From Candidatus Polarisedimenticolaceae bacterium (lineage in GTDB: Bacteria > Acidobacteriota > Polarisedimenticolia > Polarisedimenticolales > DASRJG01), in contig DASUCV010000020.1 of the NCBI GenBank assembly GCA_036275915.1, positions 124,001 to 188,000 of the forward strand: 64,000 nucleotides of DNA, in the 5' to 3' direction. The notes under the pieces were generated by a model that saw only the letters and a program-made list of their open reading frames with translations, did no database searches and was not told where the DNA came from. Below, one piece after another: positions 1-6,036 of this stretch (positions are counted from its first letter, which is position 1; every line of letters begins with the position of its first letter). Position numbers and translations under genes: made by a program.

Positions 1-455
1 AGCTGCCGGCGCGCGAGGTCGAGCGCCTCGACAGGCGTCCCGGGATCGATCGGCTCACCGAGCTGCGCCAGGAGCGCCTCGGTCGCGCGCGTGAGCGCGG
101 CGCGATCGAGGATCCGTAAGCCCCTCCGTCGCGGCTCGTGCCCCAGGAAGACGTTCTCCGCCACGGTCAGGTGCGGCACGAGGTGCAGCTCCTGGTGGAG
201 GATGCCGATGCCGAGCGCGAGCGCGTCCGCCGGCGAGCGCAGCGACACCGGCGCTCCTTCGAGCGACACGGTCCCGGAGTCGCATGCCGTCGCACCCGAG
301 AGCACGCGCACGAGGGTCGACTTCCCTGCTCCGTTCTCGCCGGCGAGCGCGTGGATCTCGCCGCGCTCCAGCGTGAAGTCGACCCGGTCGAGGGCGCGCG
401 TCGTGCCGTAGCTCTTCGTGATCTCCCGCATCGCGAGGAGCGGGGACAAGGTCAT
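1..455 (-). CDS. Sugar ABC transporter ATP-binding protein (partial, 3' end outside window)
   Basis: This is the N-terminal ~151 residues of an ABC ATPase of the RbsA/MglA sugar-import type, which powers monosaccharide uptake from the cytoplasmic face of the membrane. Visible motifs are a Walker A (GENGAGKST, about residues 39-47) and a Q-loop region (GILHQELHL). The phrase TVAENVFLG is characteristic of the first of the two ATPase domains in this family. The ATG at 455 overlaps the stop of the upstream binding-protein gene (ATGA), so the two are probably translationally coupled. The family normally has about 500 residues with two ATPase domains, so most of this gene lies beyond position 1. 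The exact sugar cannot be read from the sequence. Confidence 0.9.
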   Translation of the reverse strand, partial: MTLSPLLAMREITKSYGTTRALDRVDFTLERGEIHALAGENGAGKSTLVRVLSGATACDSGTVSLEGAPVSLRSPADALALGIGILHQELHLVPHLTVAENVFLGHEPRRRGLRILDRAALTRATEALLAQLGEPIDPGTPVEALDLARRQ

Positions 456-1372
456 CGCGGCGCCGCGCTCGAAAGCGCCGCCTTGTCCACGATGCCGACC
501 GGCACCGGCACCACCTTCGGAACCGGCTTCCCGGCGAAGTGATCGCGGATCTCGTCGATCGTCGCCGCCCCGATCTTCTTCGGGTACTGGACCACGTCGG
601 CCGCGAGCGCCTCGCCCTTCTTGATCGCGTCGACCGCCGGCTCGGTCGCGTCGTAGCCGACGATCACGATCCCGTCGCGCTTGAACTGGCGCACCGCGTC
701 GAGCGCGCCGAGCGCCGAGTCGTCGTTGATTCCGAAGATCCCGCGCAGGTCGGGATGCGCCTGGAGGACGTCGGACGCGGCCTCGAGCGCGCGGTCGCGC
801 ACGCCTTGCCCGTTGACGTCGGCGACGACCTGGATCCCCGGATGCGCCGCGATCGCCTCGCGGAACCCCTTCACGCGGTCGAGCACCGAGGTGATGACCG
901 GCTGGTTGATGATCGCGACCGCCCCCGATCCGCCGATCGCCTTCGCGAGGTATTCCCCGGCGAGACGTCCGCCGGCGACGTTGTCGGACGCGACGTGGCA
1001 GACGACGTCGCCATCCTTCGCGGCGATGTCGGCCGTGAAGACCGGGATGCCGGCGGCGTTCGCCTTGCGGATCGCCGGCCCGACGCCGCTCGAATCGACC
1101 GGACAGACGACGATCGCGTCGACCCTGCGGGCGACGAAGTCCTCGATCTCGGAGGTCTGCTTGCCGAGATCGAAGTCGGCCGCGGTCACGACGAGCTCGT
1201 ACCCGGGCGACTTCGCGGCGTCGCGGAGGCCCTCCTCGAGATCGCGGTAGAAGAGGTGACCCCGCGTGAGCAGGGTCACTCCGATCGTCTTCGTCGCCGC
1301 CGGCGCGTGTGCCGACTTTCCGCCGCAGGACAGCAGCGCGGGCAGCAGCAAGCAGGCGGCGAGGCGTCTCAT
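452..1372 (-). CDS. Sugar ABC transporter substrate-binding lipoprotein (RbsB-like)
   Basis: A 306-aa periplasmic binding protein of the RbsB/Peripla_BP_4 type that should deliver a sugar or related solute to the ABC importer encoded just downstream. I chose the ATG at 1372 because it starts a clean lipoprotein signal (MRRLAACLLLPALLSC, lipobox LLSC, Cys16). The frame stays open upstream to 1453, but that extension has no signal character. Family hallmarks are IGVTLLTRGHLFYRDLEEG, then DAIVVCPVDSSG, AGIPVFTADI, VASDN and GIFGINDDSALGA. The 4-bp ATGA overlap with the ATPase gene supports one operon; a permease is expected beyond the window. The ligand is unknown. The start is divergent from the RiPP precursor gene. 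Confidence 0.9.
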   Translation of the reverse strand: MRRLAACLLLPALLSCGGKSAHAPAATKTIGVTLLTRGHLFYRDLEEGLRDAAKSPGYELVVTAADFDLGKQTSEIEDFVARRVDAIVVCPVDSSGVGPAIRKANAAGIPVFTADIAAKDGDVVCHVASDNVAGGRLAGEYLAKAIGGSGAVAIINQPVITSVLDRVKGFREAIAAHPGIQVVADVNGQGVRDRALEAASDVLQAHPDLRGIFGINDDSALGALDAVRQFKRDGIVIVGYDATEPAVDAIKKGEALAADVVQYPKKIGAATIDEIRDHFAGKPVPKVVPVPVGIVDKAALSSAAPR

Positions 1373-1452
1373 GGCGCGGCGCTCAGTCTGCCACGCCTTT
1401 CCCGGAAGTCGGGCGAGCGCGGCGCAGCAAAGTTGTTTCACGCTTTTCCTCA

Positions 1453-1482
1453 TTGACAGCGGCGACCGATGGGGTGTTAGCT
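1453..1482 (+). promoter_or_regulatory. Candidate sigma-70 promoter of the RiPP precursor
   Basis: A perfect -35 hexamer TTGACA lies at 1453-1458. A weak -10 (TTAGCT, 1477-1482) follows after an 18-nt spacer. A start near 1489 would give a short leader with the strong AGGAGGTG ribosome site before the ATG at 1524. The -10 is poor, so the assignment rests mainly on the -35 and its position. Confidence 0.35.
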
Positions 1483-1523
1483 ACCGGCCGTTTGCGCAAC
1501 TTGGCGCAGCACAGGAGGTGTCG

Positions 1524-1679
1524 ATGAACGAGAGCAAGACGGTGGTGTTGGATCTCGAGATCGATGAGATCGAAACGCGGGAGAAGGCGAGCGGGACGTG
1601 CACGTCGTCCACGACCTCGCCCCGTTGCACCTGCATGTGCATCTTCCCCACAACACTCGCCAAGGACACGTTCAAGTAG
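1524..1679 (+). CDS. Candidate RiPP (lanthi-/thiopeptide-like) precursor peptide
   Basis: A 51-residue peptide with a near-ideal ribosome site (AGGAGGTG, 1513-1520) four bases before the ATG. The N-terminal half is an acidic leader (VVLDLEIDEIETREKASG) with the 'LDL/LD' flavour of class I lanthipeptide and thiazolylpeptide leaders. The C-terminal half is rich in Thr, Ser and Cys: Cys26, 35, 37 and 39, and at least eight Ser/Thr between residues 25 and 36 (GTCTSSTTSPRCTCMCIF). It ends in FPTTLAKDTFK, perhaps a follower. Immediately downstream are a 13-bp hairpin and a SpaB_C-type protein gene, which is the expected company of a precursor. The modifications and the mature product are unknown. 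No YcaO or glutamylating LanB is visible in the window, so the enzyme set here is incomplete or unusual. Confidence 0.75.
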   Translation: MNESKTVVLDLEIDEIETREKASGTCTSSTTSPRCTCMCIFPTTLAKDTFK

Positions 1680-1688
1680 TCTCTGAAC

Positions 1689-1729
1689 GCGGCGCGGAGG
1701 GATCGCACGACCATCGCTCCCTCCGCGCC
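1689..1729 (+). promoter_or_regulatory. 13-bp perfect RNA hairpin between precursor and SpaB_C gene
   Basis: The arms 1689-1701 and 1717-1729 are exact reverse complements (CGGCGCGGAGGGA on the left) around a 15-nt loop. The hairpin starts 10 bases after the precursor stop and ends 19 bases before the next start. No T-run follows on the plus strand (it is GGAAAAAACG), so it is not a classical intrinsic terminator. It could be an attenuator, or a 3'-end stabiliser or processing site that keeps precursor mRNA in excess over enzyme mRNA, as in many lantibiotic operons. The role is inferred; the structure is read directly. Confidence 0.7.
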
Positions 1730-1748
1730 GGAAAAAACGCCCCGCCCC

Positions 1749-2570
1749 ATGCGTGACGCGCTCGCCGTCTCGATCCCCTCCCCCAAGGCTTCCCAAGACG
1801 CCGTGATCCGAGGCGAGATCGCCCTCGTCATCGCGGCGCTCGCCGGAGCGACCGAGCTCGAGGCGATCTCGTTCGAGCGATTCAACAAGCCCGATTGGGG
1901 GGTCAGGCTCCGCGTCCTCGGCGCGCGCTCCTGGCTCGACGATGTCGTGCGGCCGGAGATCGAGCGCCACCTCGCGGCGACGACGTTCGCGTTCGGCGAG
2001 CCGGCCGCGGAGGACAAGTGGGTCGGCGGCCGCGAGGACGAAGATCTCTTGATGGCGTTCGACCACGCCGACACCGCGGCGTGCTTGGCGTTCCTCGAGG
2101 CCGAGGCCGCAGGACGGCTCGAAGCGTCGCGCGCCCAGTGGAGCCTCCACGTCGTCGAGGCGATCCTCGGTCTCTTTCCGCTCCGCGCCGACGAACGTCT
2201 CGCCTTCTACCGCCGCGGATGGGAATGGACCGCCGAGTCGGGGCGCTGGGACGACGAGGTGTTCGCGATCCTCGACGGGAAGTACGAGGCGCAGGAGAGC
2301 ATGCTGCGCGAGGCGGTTTCTGGGAAAGCTGCGTGGGGCGGCAGGGAGCCTGAAGAGATCGCGCTCGCCCTCATCGAAGCTCTGCGCGGTCCGATCGGCG
2401 CGATCCGCGCGGCGGTCGCGTCCGGGAAGACGTCGAAGTCGGTGATCGATCTCGCAGTCGTCATCGGTCACGGTCACTCGAACCGCCTCGGCATCCACGC
2501 GACCCAGGAAGCGACGATGCGCTACCTGGTCTGGCGCGCGCTCGGCGGGCGCAGGCCTCCCTCGGCATAG
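1749..2570 (+). CDS. Stand-alone SpaB_C / thiopeptide-type bacteriocin biosynthesis protein 1
   Basis: A 273-aa protein resembling the C-terminal elimination domain of LanB dehydratases (Lant_dehydr_C, also called thiopeptide-type bacteriocin biosynthesis domain), the superfamily that also includes thiopeptide [4+2] cyclases. Visible blocks are RLRVLGARSW (about 52-61), a shortened WVGGREDEDLLMAFDHADT region, an FYRRGWEW-like helix, and the C-terminal HGHSNRLG (His241/His243), the position of the essential NisB His961 by eye alignment. It lacks the family's Y-x-R-E-x-x-R-Y-G-G block present in its partner. There is no glutamylation domain (full LanB proteins have about 1000 residues). The ATG at 1749 has no clear ribosome site but aligns with the partner's N-terminus. 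The 3' end overlaps the convergent partner by 49 bp. Confidence 0.8.
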   Translation: MRDALAVSIPSPKASQDAVIRGEIALVIAALAGATELEAISFERFNKPDWGVRLRVLGARSWLDDVVRPEIERHLAATTFAFGEPAAEDKWVGGREDEDLLMAFDHADTAACLAFLEAEAAGRLEASRAQWSLHVVEAILGLFPLRADERLAFYRRGWEWTAESGRWDDEVFAILDGKYEAQESMLREAVSGKAAWGGREPEEIALALIEALRGPIGAIRAAVASGKTSKSVIDLAVVIGHGHSNRLGIHATQEATMRYLVWRALGGRRPPSA

Positions 2571-3379
2571 AGCCGGTACATCAGGTAGCGGAGGATCGCC
2601 TCGGGGACGACGTCGATCCCCAAGCGGTTGCAGTGCAGGTGCGTGTACGACCACGCGAGATCGACGAGATCTTTTTGAACGTGACCGGCGGCGTGGGCCG
2701 CGAGCAACTCGTCGACGACGGGTCGCGTCGCCTCGAGGCAGCGCCCCGCGATGGCGCGCGCCGTCTCGTCGCCGAACGTGAGGACGCGCTCACGCAGACC
2801 GTCGCGCATGCCGTCGTACCTGCGCTCGAGCTTCGGCCGGTCTTCGTCGCGGAAGACGCCGTCGCGGAACGCCCACTCGTGCCCCGTGCGATAGAACGCG
2901 GTCCGCTGAGCGTCGTCGAAATGGAAAAGATCGAGAAACCGCTCGGTGAAGACGAGGCTGTACTCGCGGCGCGGCACTTTCTCAGACTCGAGAAACTCCA
3001 GGCACGCGACCGAATCGTGGAAGAAGATCTTCTCCGCAAGCCTCATCCCGGCCGGGCCGCCGTAGCGTTCCCACTCGCGCGCGTACTCGCCCCACACGAC
3101 CTCGCCGATCGCTCCCGACGCGACGAACGGCCGGAGCGCCTTCTCGACCCTCGGCCGCACGAATCCGTCGACCCACTCCGGACGCCCCAGCACGCGGAAG
3201 CGAAGCTGCCACTCGGGGTCGGCGTAGCGGACGAAGAAGAGCGAGTCGAGATCGGGGTGCTCGCGGATCTCCGCGACGACGGGAGCGACGAGCTCGTGGA
3301 GAAGGCGGTCGTGGCTCTCCGCCGGCGACGTCATCGCCGCGTAGAGACAGGCTTCGGGCTTCTCGACGCTCACCGGCAC
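2522..3379 (-). CDS. Stand-alone SpaB_C / thiopeptide-type bacteriocin biosynthesis protein 2
   Basis: A 285-aa SpaB_C-family protein, paralogous to the one converging on it. It is the more canonical of the two: CLYAAMTSPAESHDRLLHE at the N-terminus matches the family's 'WLY.KLY' start, followed by FFVRYADPEWQLRFRVLG, then YAREWERYGG with M and the F-H-D-S block, and HLHCNRLG (His247/His249) near the end. The start is GTG at 3379 or 3373. I reject the internal ATG because it would delete the conserved first strand. There is no clear ribosome site. It lies 92 bases downstream of a small Ser/Thr kinase gene on the same strand. Expected roles are glutamate or phosphate elimination from an activated Ser/Thr, cyclisation, or a structural partner role; the sequence does not decide between these. 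Confidence 0.82.
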   Translation of the reverse strand: MPVSVEKPEACLYAAMTSPAESHDRLLHELVAPVVAEIREHPDLDSLFFVRYADPEWQLRFRVLGRPEWVDGFVRPRVEKALRPFVASGAIGEVVWGEYAREWERYGGPAGMRLAEKIFFHDSVACLEFLESEKVPRREYSLVFTERFLDLFHFDDAQRTAFYRTGHEWAFRDGVFRDEDRPKLERRYDGMRDGLRERVLTFGDETARAIAGRCLEATRPVVDELLAAHAAGHVQKDLVDLAWSYTHLHCNRLGIDVVPEAILRYLMYRLYAEGGLRPPSARQTR

Positions 3380-3471
3380 AGTATGAGAGATCGTGGGGTT
3401 GAGTACGAAGCAAAGCTCGAAAAGGGGGAACGCAAGCAGCTGACCCAGCTCCTGAACAAGCCGGCGACACC

Positions 3472-4248
3472 CTAGGCCGCCGCGAGGTCCGCGGCGAGGT
3501 CGGCCGCGCTCGCGTAGCGCTCGTCCGGTGACTTCGCGAGCGCCTTCATGACGATCCGCTCCAACTCCTCGCCGACGCCCATCGCGGCCGGCTCGTCGAG
3601 CACCGTCTCGTTCGTCGCACCGGGAAACGCGGGCCGCCCTGTCGCCATCTCGTAGAGCACCGCACCGAGCGAGAACAGATCGCTCCGCGCATCGGTAGAG
3701 TGACCGAGGATCTTCTCGGGAGCCATGTAGCCGCGTGTTCCCACGGCCAGCAGCCGACTCGACTCCACACCCGGCGGAGCCGACGAGAAGCTGGCGAGCC
3801 CGAAGTCCGAGAGCATGGCGCGTCCGCCGGCCGCGATCAGAATGTTGTTCGGCGACACGTCCTGATGGAGGACCCCTCGCGCATGCGCGAAGGCGAGCGC
3901 CGAGGCAAGCCCGGCGCCGTGTCGCACGACGTCGGCGAGCGGTAGCGGTCCGCCGCCGTCGATCACTGCGCCGAGACTCGTGCCCTCGACGAACTCCATG
4001 ACGAGCCACGGAGAACCGTCGTGCTCGAATCCGCCGAGCACACGGACGATGTTCGGGTGGATCAGCCTGGCGGCGAGACGCACCTCGCGAAGGAAGCGGC
4101 GCAGTATGTCGGGACCGCCGCGCGGCACCTTCAGCGCGACCGTGCGCCCCGAGCTGACGTCGGTCGCGCGGTACACCTTCGCCATCGCGCCGCCGCCGAT
4201 CGCACCTTCGATCCTGTAGTGCGAGACGAGCGTGCCCGCCTCGATCAC
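3472..4248 (-). CDS. Small soluble Hanks-type Ser/Thr protein kinase
   Basis: A 258-aa protein that is a kinase domain only, with no membrane segment or sensor. Motifs include a Gly-rich loop (IGGGAMAKVY, 17-26), Lys40 in VALKV, the alpha-C Glu55, the catalytic loop HQDVSPNN (128-135, Asp130 and Asn135), DFG (148-150), GTRGYMAPE and a D-x-x-S-L-G block. The usual HRDLKP is HQDVSP: the Arg before Asp is Gln (a non-RD kinase) and the Lys is Ser. The GTG at 4248 overlaps the stop of the upstream GWI-repeat gene (GTGA), indicating translational coupling. It sits 92 bases before SpaB_C protein 2. It may be a regulatory kinase of the large upstream operon. A role in phosphorylating the RiPP precursor is a speculative alternative. 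Confidence 0.88.
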   Translation of the reverse strand: MIEAGTLVSHYRIEGAIGGGAMAKVYRATDVSSGRTVALKVPRGGPDILRRFLREVRLAARLIHPNIVRVLGGFEHDGSPWLVMEFVEGTSLGAVIDGGGPLPLADVVRHGAGLASALAFAHARGVLHQDVSPNNILIAAGGRAMLSDFGLASFSSAPPGVESSRLLAVGTRGYMAPEKILGHSTDARSDLFSLGAVLYEMATGRPAFPGATNETVLDEPAAMGVGEELERIVMKALAKSPDERYASAADLAADLAAA

Positions 4249-5105
4249 GGACAGGCGGCGCGCGACGCCGCGATGCCCGCGTCCCGTCCTCCATGCTGCG
4301 ACGGCGAGCCGCCGTCATACGTCCCGCGCCCGCGGCAGTTCGACGCCCTCGCCACGAACCAGACGCCGTTCCCCGGCGGCGGCACCGCCGTGGGATCGTC
4401 GGTGGTCGTGACCGCGATGCGGTTCGCGACGCACTTCGTCGTCGCTTGGCTGTAATCGCCGCCCGACGAGCGCAGGACCGAGAGCGGCCCGGCGACGACG
4501 TCGTACCACGTGGCGCCGCTCGATGCGTCCCACGAGAGCGTGGCCACCTGCGAGCCCGCCGGCCTCGACACCTTGAACCCGGTCAGGAATCCGGGTGCGG
4601 CGGCGACTCCCTGGCACCACGACGTCCGCGCGGTCCACGTCTCGGGCGGTCCCGACGAGAAGGTGATCCATCCGTCGTTCTCGCTCCAGGCGCGTCCCGA
4701 GAAGTAACCGGTCGCCGGATCGATCGTCACGCCACACGTCGGATCGCCGAGACAGGTCGTCGGCGCGAAGTTGATCCAGCCGGCGTTCTCGCTCCACGCG
4801 AATCCGGACAGATGCCCCGATCCGTCGTTGGCGACGCCGTACTGAGTGACGCCGCAGACCTGCGTGTTGTCGCAGGCGAGGCTGATCCAGCCGATGTTCT
4901 CGCCCCACATCCAGCCGAGGAGCGTGAAATCTCTCACTTCGACGCCGTTGCCGCCGTCGTCGTTCGGCTCAGCGTTGATCCAGCCGACGTTCTCGGCCCA
5001 CGCGTACTGGTGGCCGTCGCCGGCGGGATCGATGTTCTCGCCCCCGATCGCTGCCGCGTTCACCGCGAGCAGCCCGAGGGTCAGAATCGCGATTCGATTC
5101 CTCAT
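4245..5105 (-). CDS. Secreted 'GWI' repeat protein
   Basis: A 286-aa exported protein. A Sec signal (MRNRIAILTLGLLAVNAAA) is followed by four repeats of roughly 35-45 residues with the pattern A-W-x-E-N-x-G-W-I (YAWAENVGWINAE, WMWGENIGWISLA, FAWSENAGWINFA, RAWSENDGWITFS). A fibronectin-III-like C-terminal module ends in GTYDGGSPSQ-x-GGRD. The ribosome site GGAGGGG lies five bases before the ATG. The end overlaps the kinase start by 4 bp, and the Tat-exported beta-helix gene lies 26 bases upstream. I know of no biochemical function for the GWI repeat. An extracellular surface-display or carbohydrate-like binding role would be inference. Confidence 0.85.
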   Translation of the reverse strand: MRNRIAILTLGLLAVNAAAIGGENIDPAGDGHQYAWAENVGWINAEPNDDGGNGVEVRDFTLLGWMWGENIGWISLACDNTQVCGVTQYGVANDGSGHLSGFAWSENAGWINFAPTTCLGDPTCGVTIDPATGYFSGRAWSENDGWITFSSGPPETWTARTSWCQGVAAAPGFLTGFKVSRPAGSQVATLSWDASSGATWYDVVAGPLSVLRSSGGDYSQATTKCVANRIAVTTTDDPTAVPPPGNGVWFVARASNCRGRGTYDGGSPSQHGGRDAGIAASRAACP

Positions 5106-5131
5106 CCAACCCCTCCAGTGCCTCGCGGCGA

Positions 5132-5950
5132 TCAGTACACGTAGTTCGCCTCGGGATGGCCGGAGTTGGGGATCGCGCCGATGTCGCCCGTGCAGAACAC
5201 GATCGGCCCGTACGCATTGCCCTGGCCGAGATCGAACGCTGTCCCGCACTCGGTCGCGCAGTTGCCGATGAGGAGGTTGGGAGAATTGATGCCCTTGAAC
5301 GCGATCGGGCAGGTCCAGACGCCGCACTGTTCGACGAGTGATCGCACGCCGCTCAGGGTGAAGCCGTTGCCGCCGCTCGAGTAGCAGTCGCAGTCGTACG
5401 CCTGCCCGCGATCGCCGAGGAAGAACCCGCCCGACGACGAGTTGATCGAGGTCACGTCCCAAACGATGAAGAGCGAGGCGTGCTCGAAATCGACGCCGCG
5501 TCCCCATCCGACGACCGTGCCGTCGTACACCGTCACGTTCGACTGGTCGCAGACGATCGCCGAGCCCTGGGGCAAGCCGTTCGGCGGAGCGCCGAGCATG
5601 TGGAATCCACCCAGGTGGAGATCGACGTTGGGCGACGCAATCCTGATCCCGTGAACCCCACCGACTCCCTGGATGTTGTCGGTCAAGTAGTAGGAGCCGG
5701 GCGACGAGAGCAGATACTGGCAGTCGGCTCCCGCCGGCTGGCCCTGGACGGGCATGCGCGGCTCCGAGATCCCGCCGGGCGTCCTCGCGATCATGGCTGC
5801 GATCTCGGAGTTCGTGCGGCCGGTCGGACCGACCGCCCCCGGCGGCGGATTGAGCTGCCCGGCGAGCGCGGGCCGCGCGAGCATCGAGCCCGCGATCGCC
5901 CCGCCGACGCCGGCGAGCAAGACCCTGCGGTCGAAGTTCTTCTTTTCCAT
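5132..5950 (-). CDS. Tat-exported right-handed beta-helix protein
   Basis: A 272-aa protein with a twin-arginine leader (DRRVLLAGVGGAIAGSMLA, ending ARPALA) and a body of short beta-helix rungs rich in N, G and S. Examples are GIRIASPNVDLHLGGFHM, SNVTVYDGTVVGWGRGV and NGFTLSGVRSLVEQC. Such folds occur in polysaccharide lyases and adhesins, but I see no lyase catalytic signature. A strong ribosome site (GAGGGGG) precedes the ATG. Several Cys residues (DCDCYSS, CGVWTC) may form disulfides or bind metal, which would suit folded export via Tat. It lies 86 bases downstream of the S8-like protease gene on the same strand. Function unknown. Confidence 0.82.
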   Translation of the reverse strand: MEKKNFDRRVLLAGVGGAIAGSMLARPALAGQLNPPPGAVGPTGRTNSEIAAMIARTPGGISEPRMPVQGQPAGADCQYLLSSPGSYYLTDNIQGVGGVHGIRIASPNVDLHLGGFHMLGAPPNGLPQGSAIVCDQSNVTVYDGTVVGWGRGVDFEHASLFIVWDVTSINSSSGGFFLGDRGQAYDCDCYSSGGNGFTLSGVRSLVEQCGVWTCPIAFKGINSPNLLIGNCATECGTAFDLGQGNAYGPIVFCTGDIGAIPNSGHPEANYVY

Positions 5951-6036
5951 GCTGACCCCCTCTGGATTGCAGACTGAATCGACCGCTTCTATATGCCGCT
6001 TGCCAGGGGAGGGCAACAGGAAACTAGCCTGCTGCG

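Noticed and set aside
1373-1453. N-terminal extension of the sugar-binding lipoprotein to 1453
   Set aside because: It would bury the lipoprotein signal behind 27 unrelated residues and run into the precursor's promoter region.
3472-4248. Kinase as a class III/IV lanthipeptide synthetase
   Set aside because: It has no lyase or LanC-like cyclase domain and ends right after the kinase fold. Only a split system could be argued.
5132-5950. Beta-helix protein as a pectate-lyase-type enzyme
   Set aside because: No conserved Asp/Arg/Lys lyase residues could be identified. Only the fold is supported.
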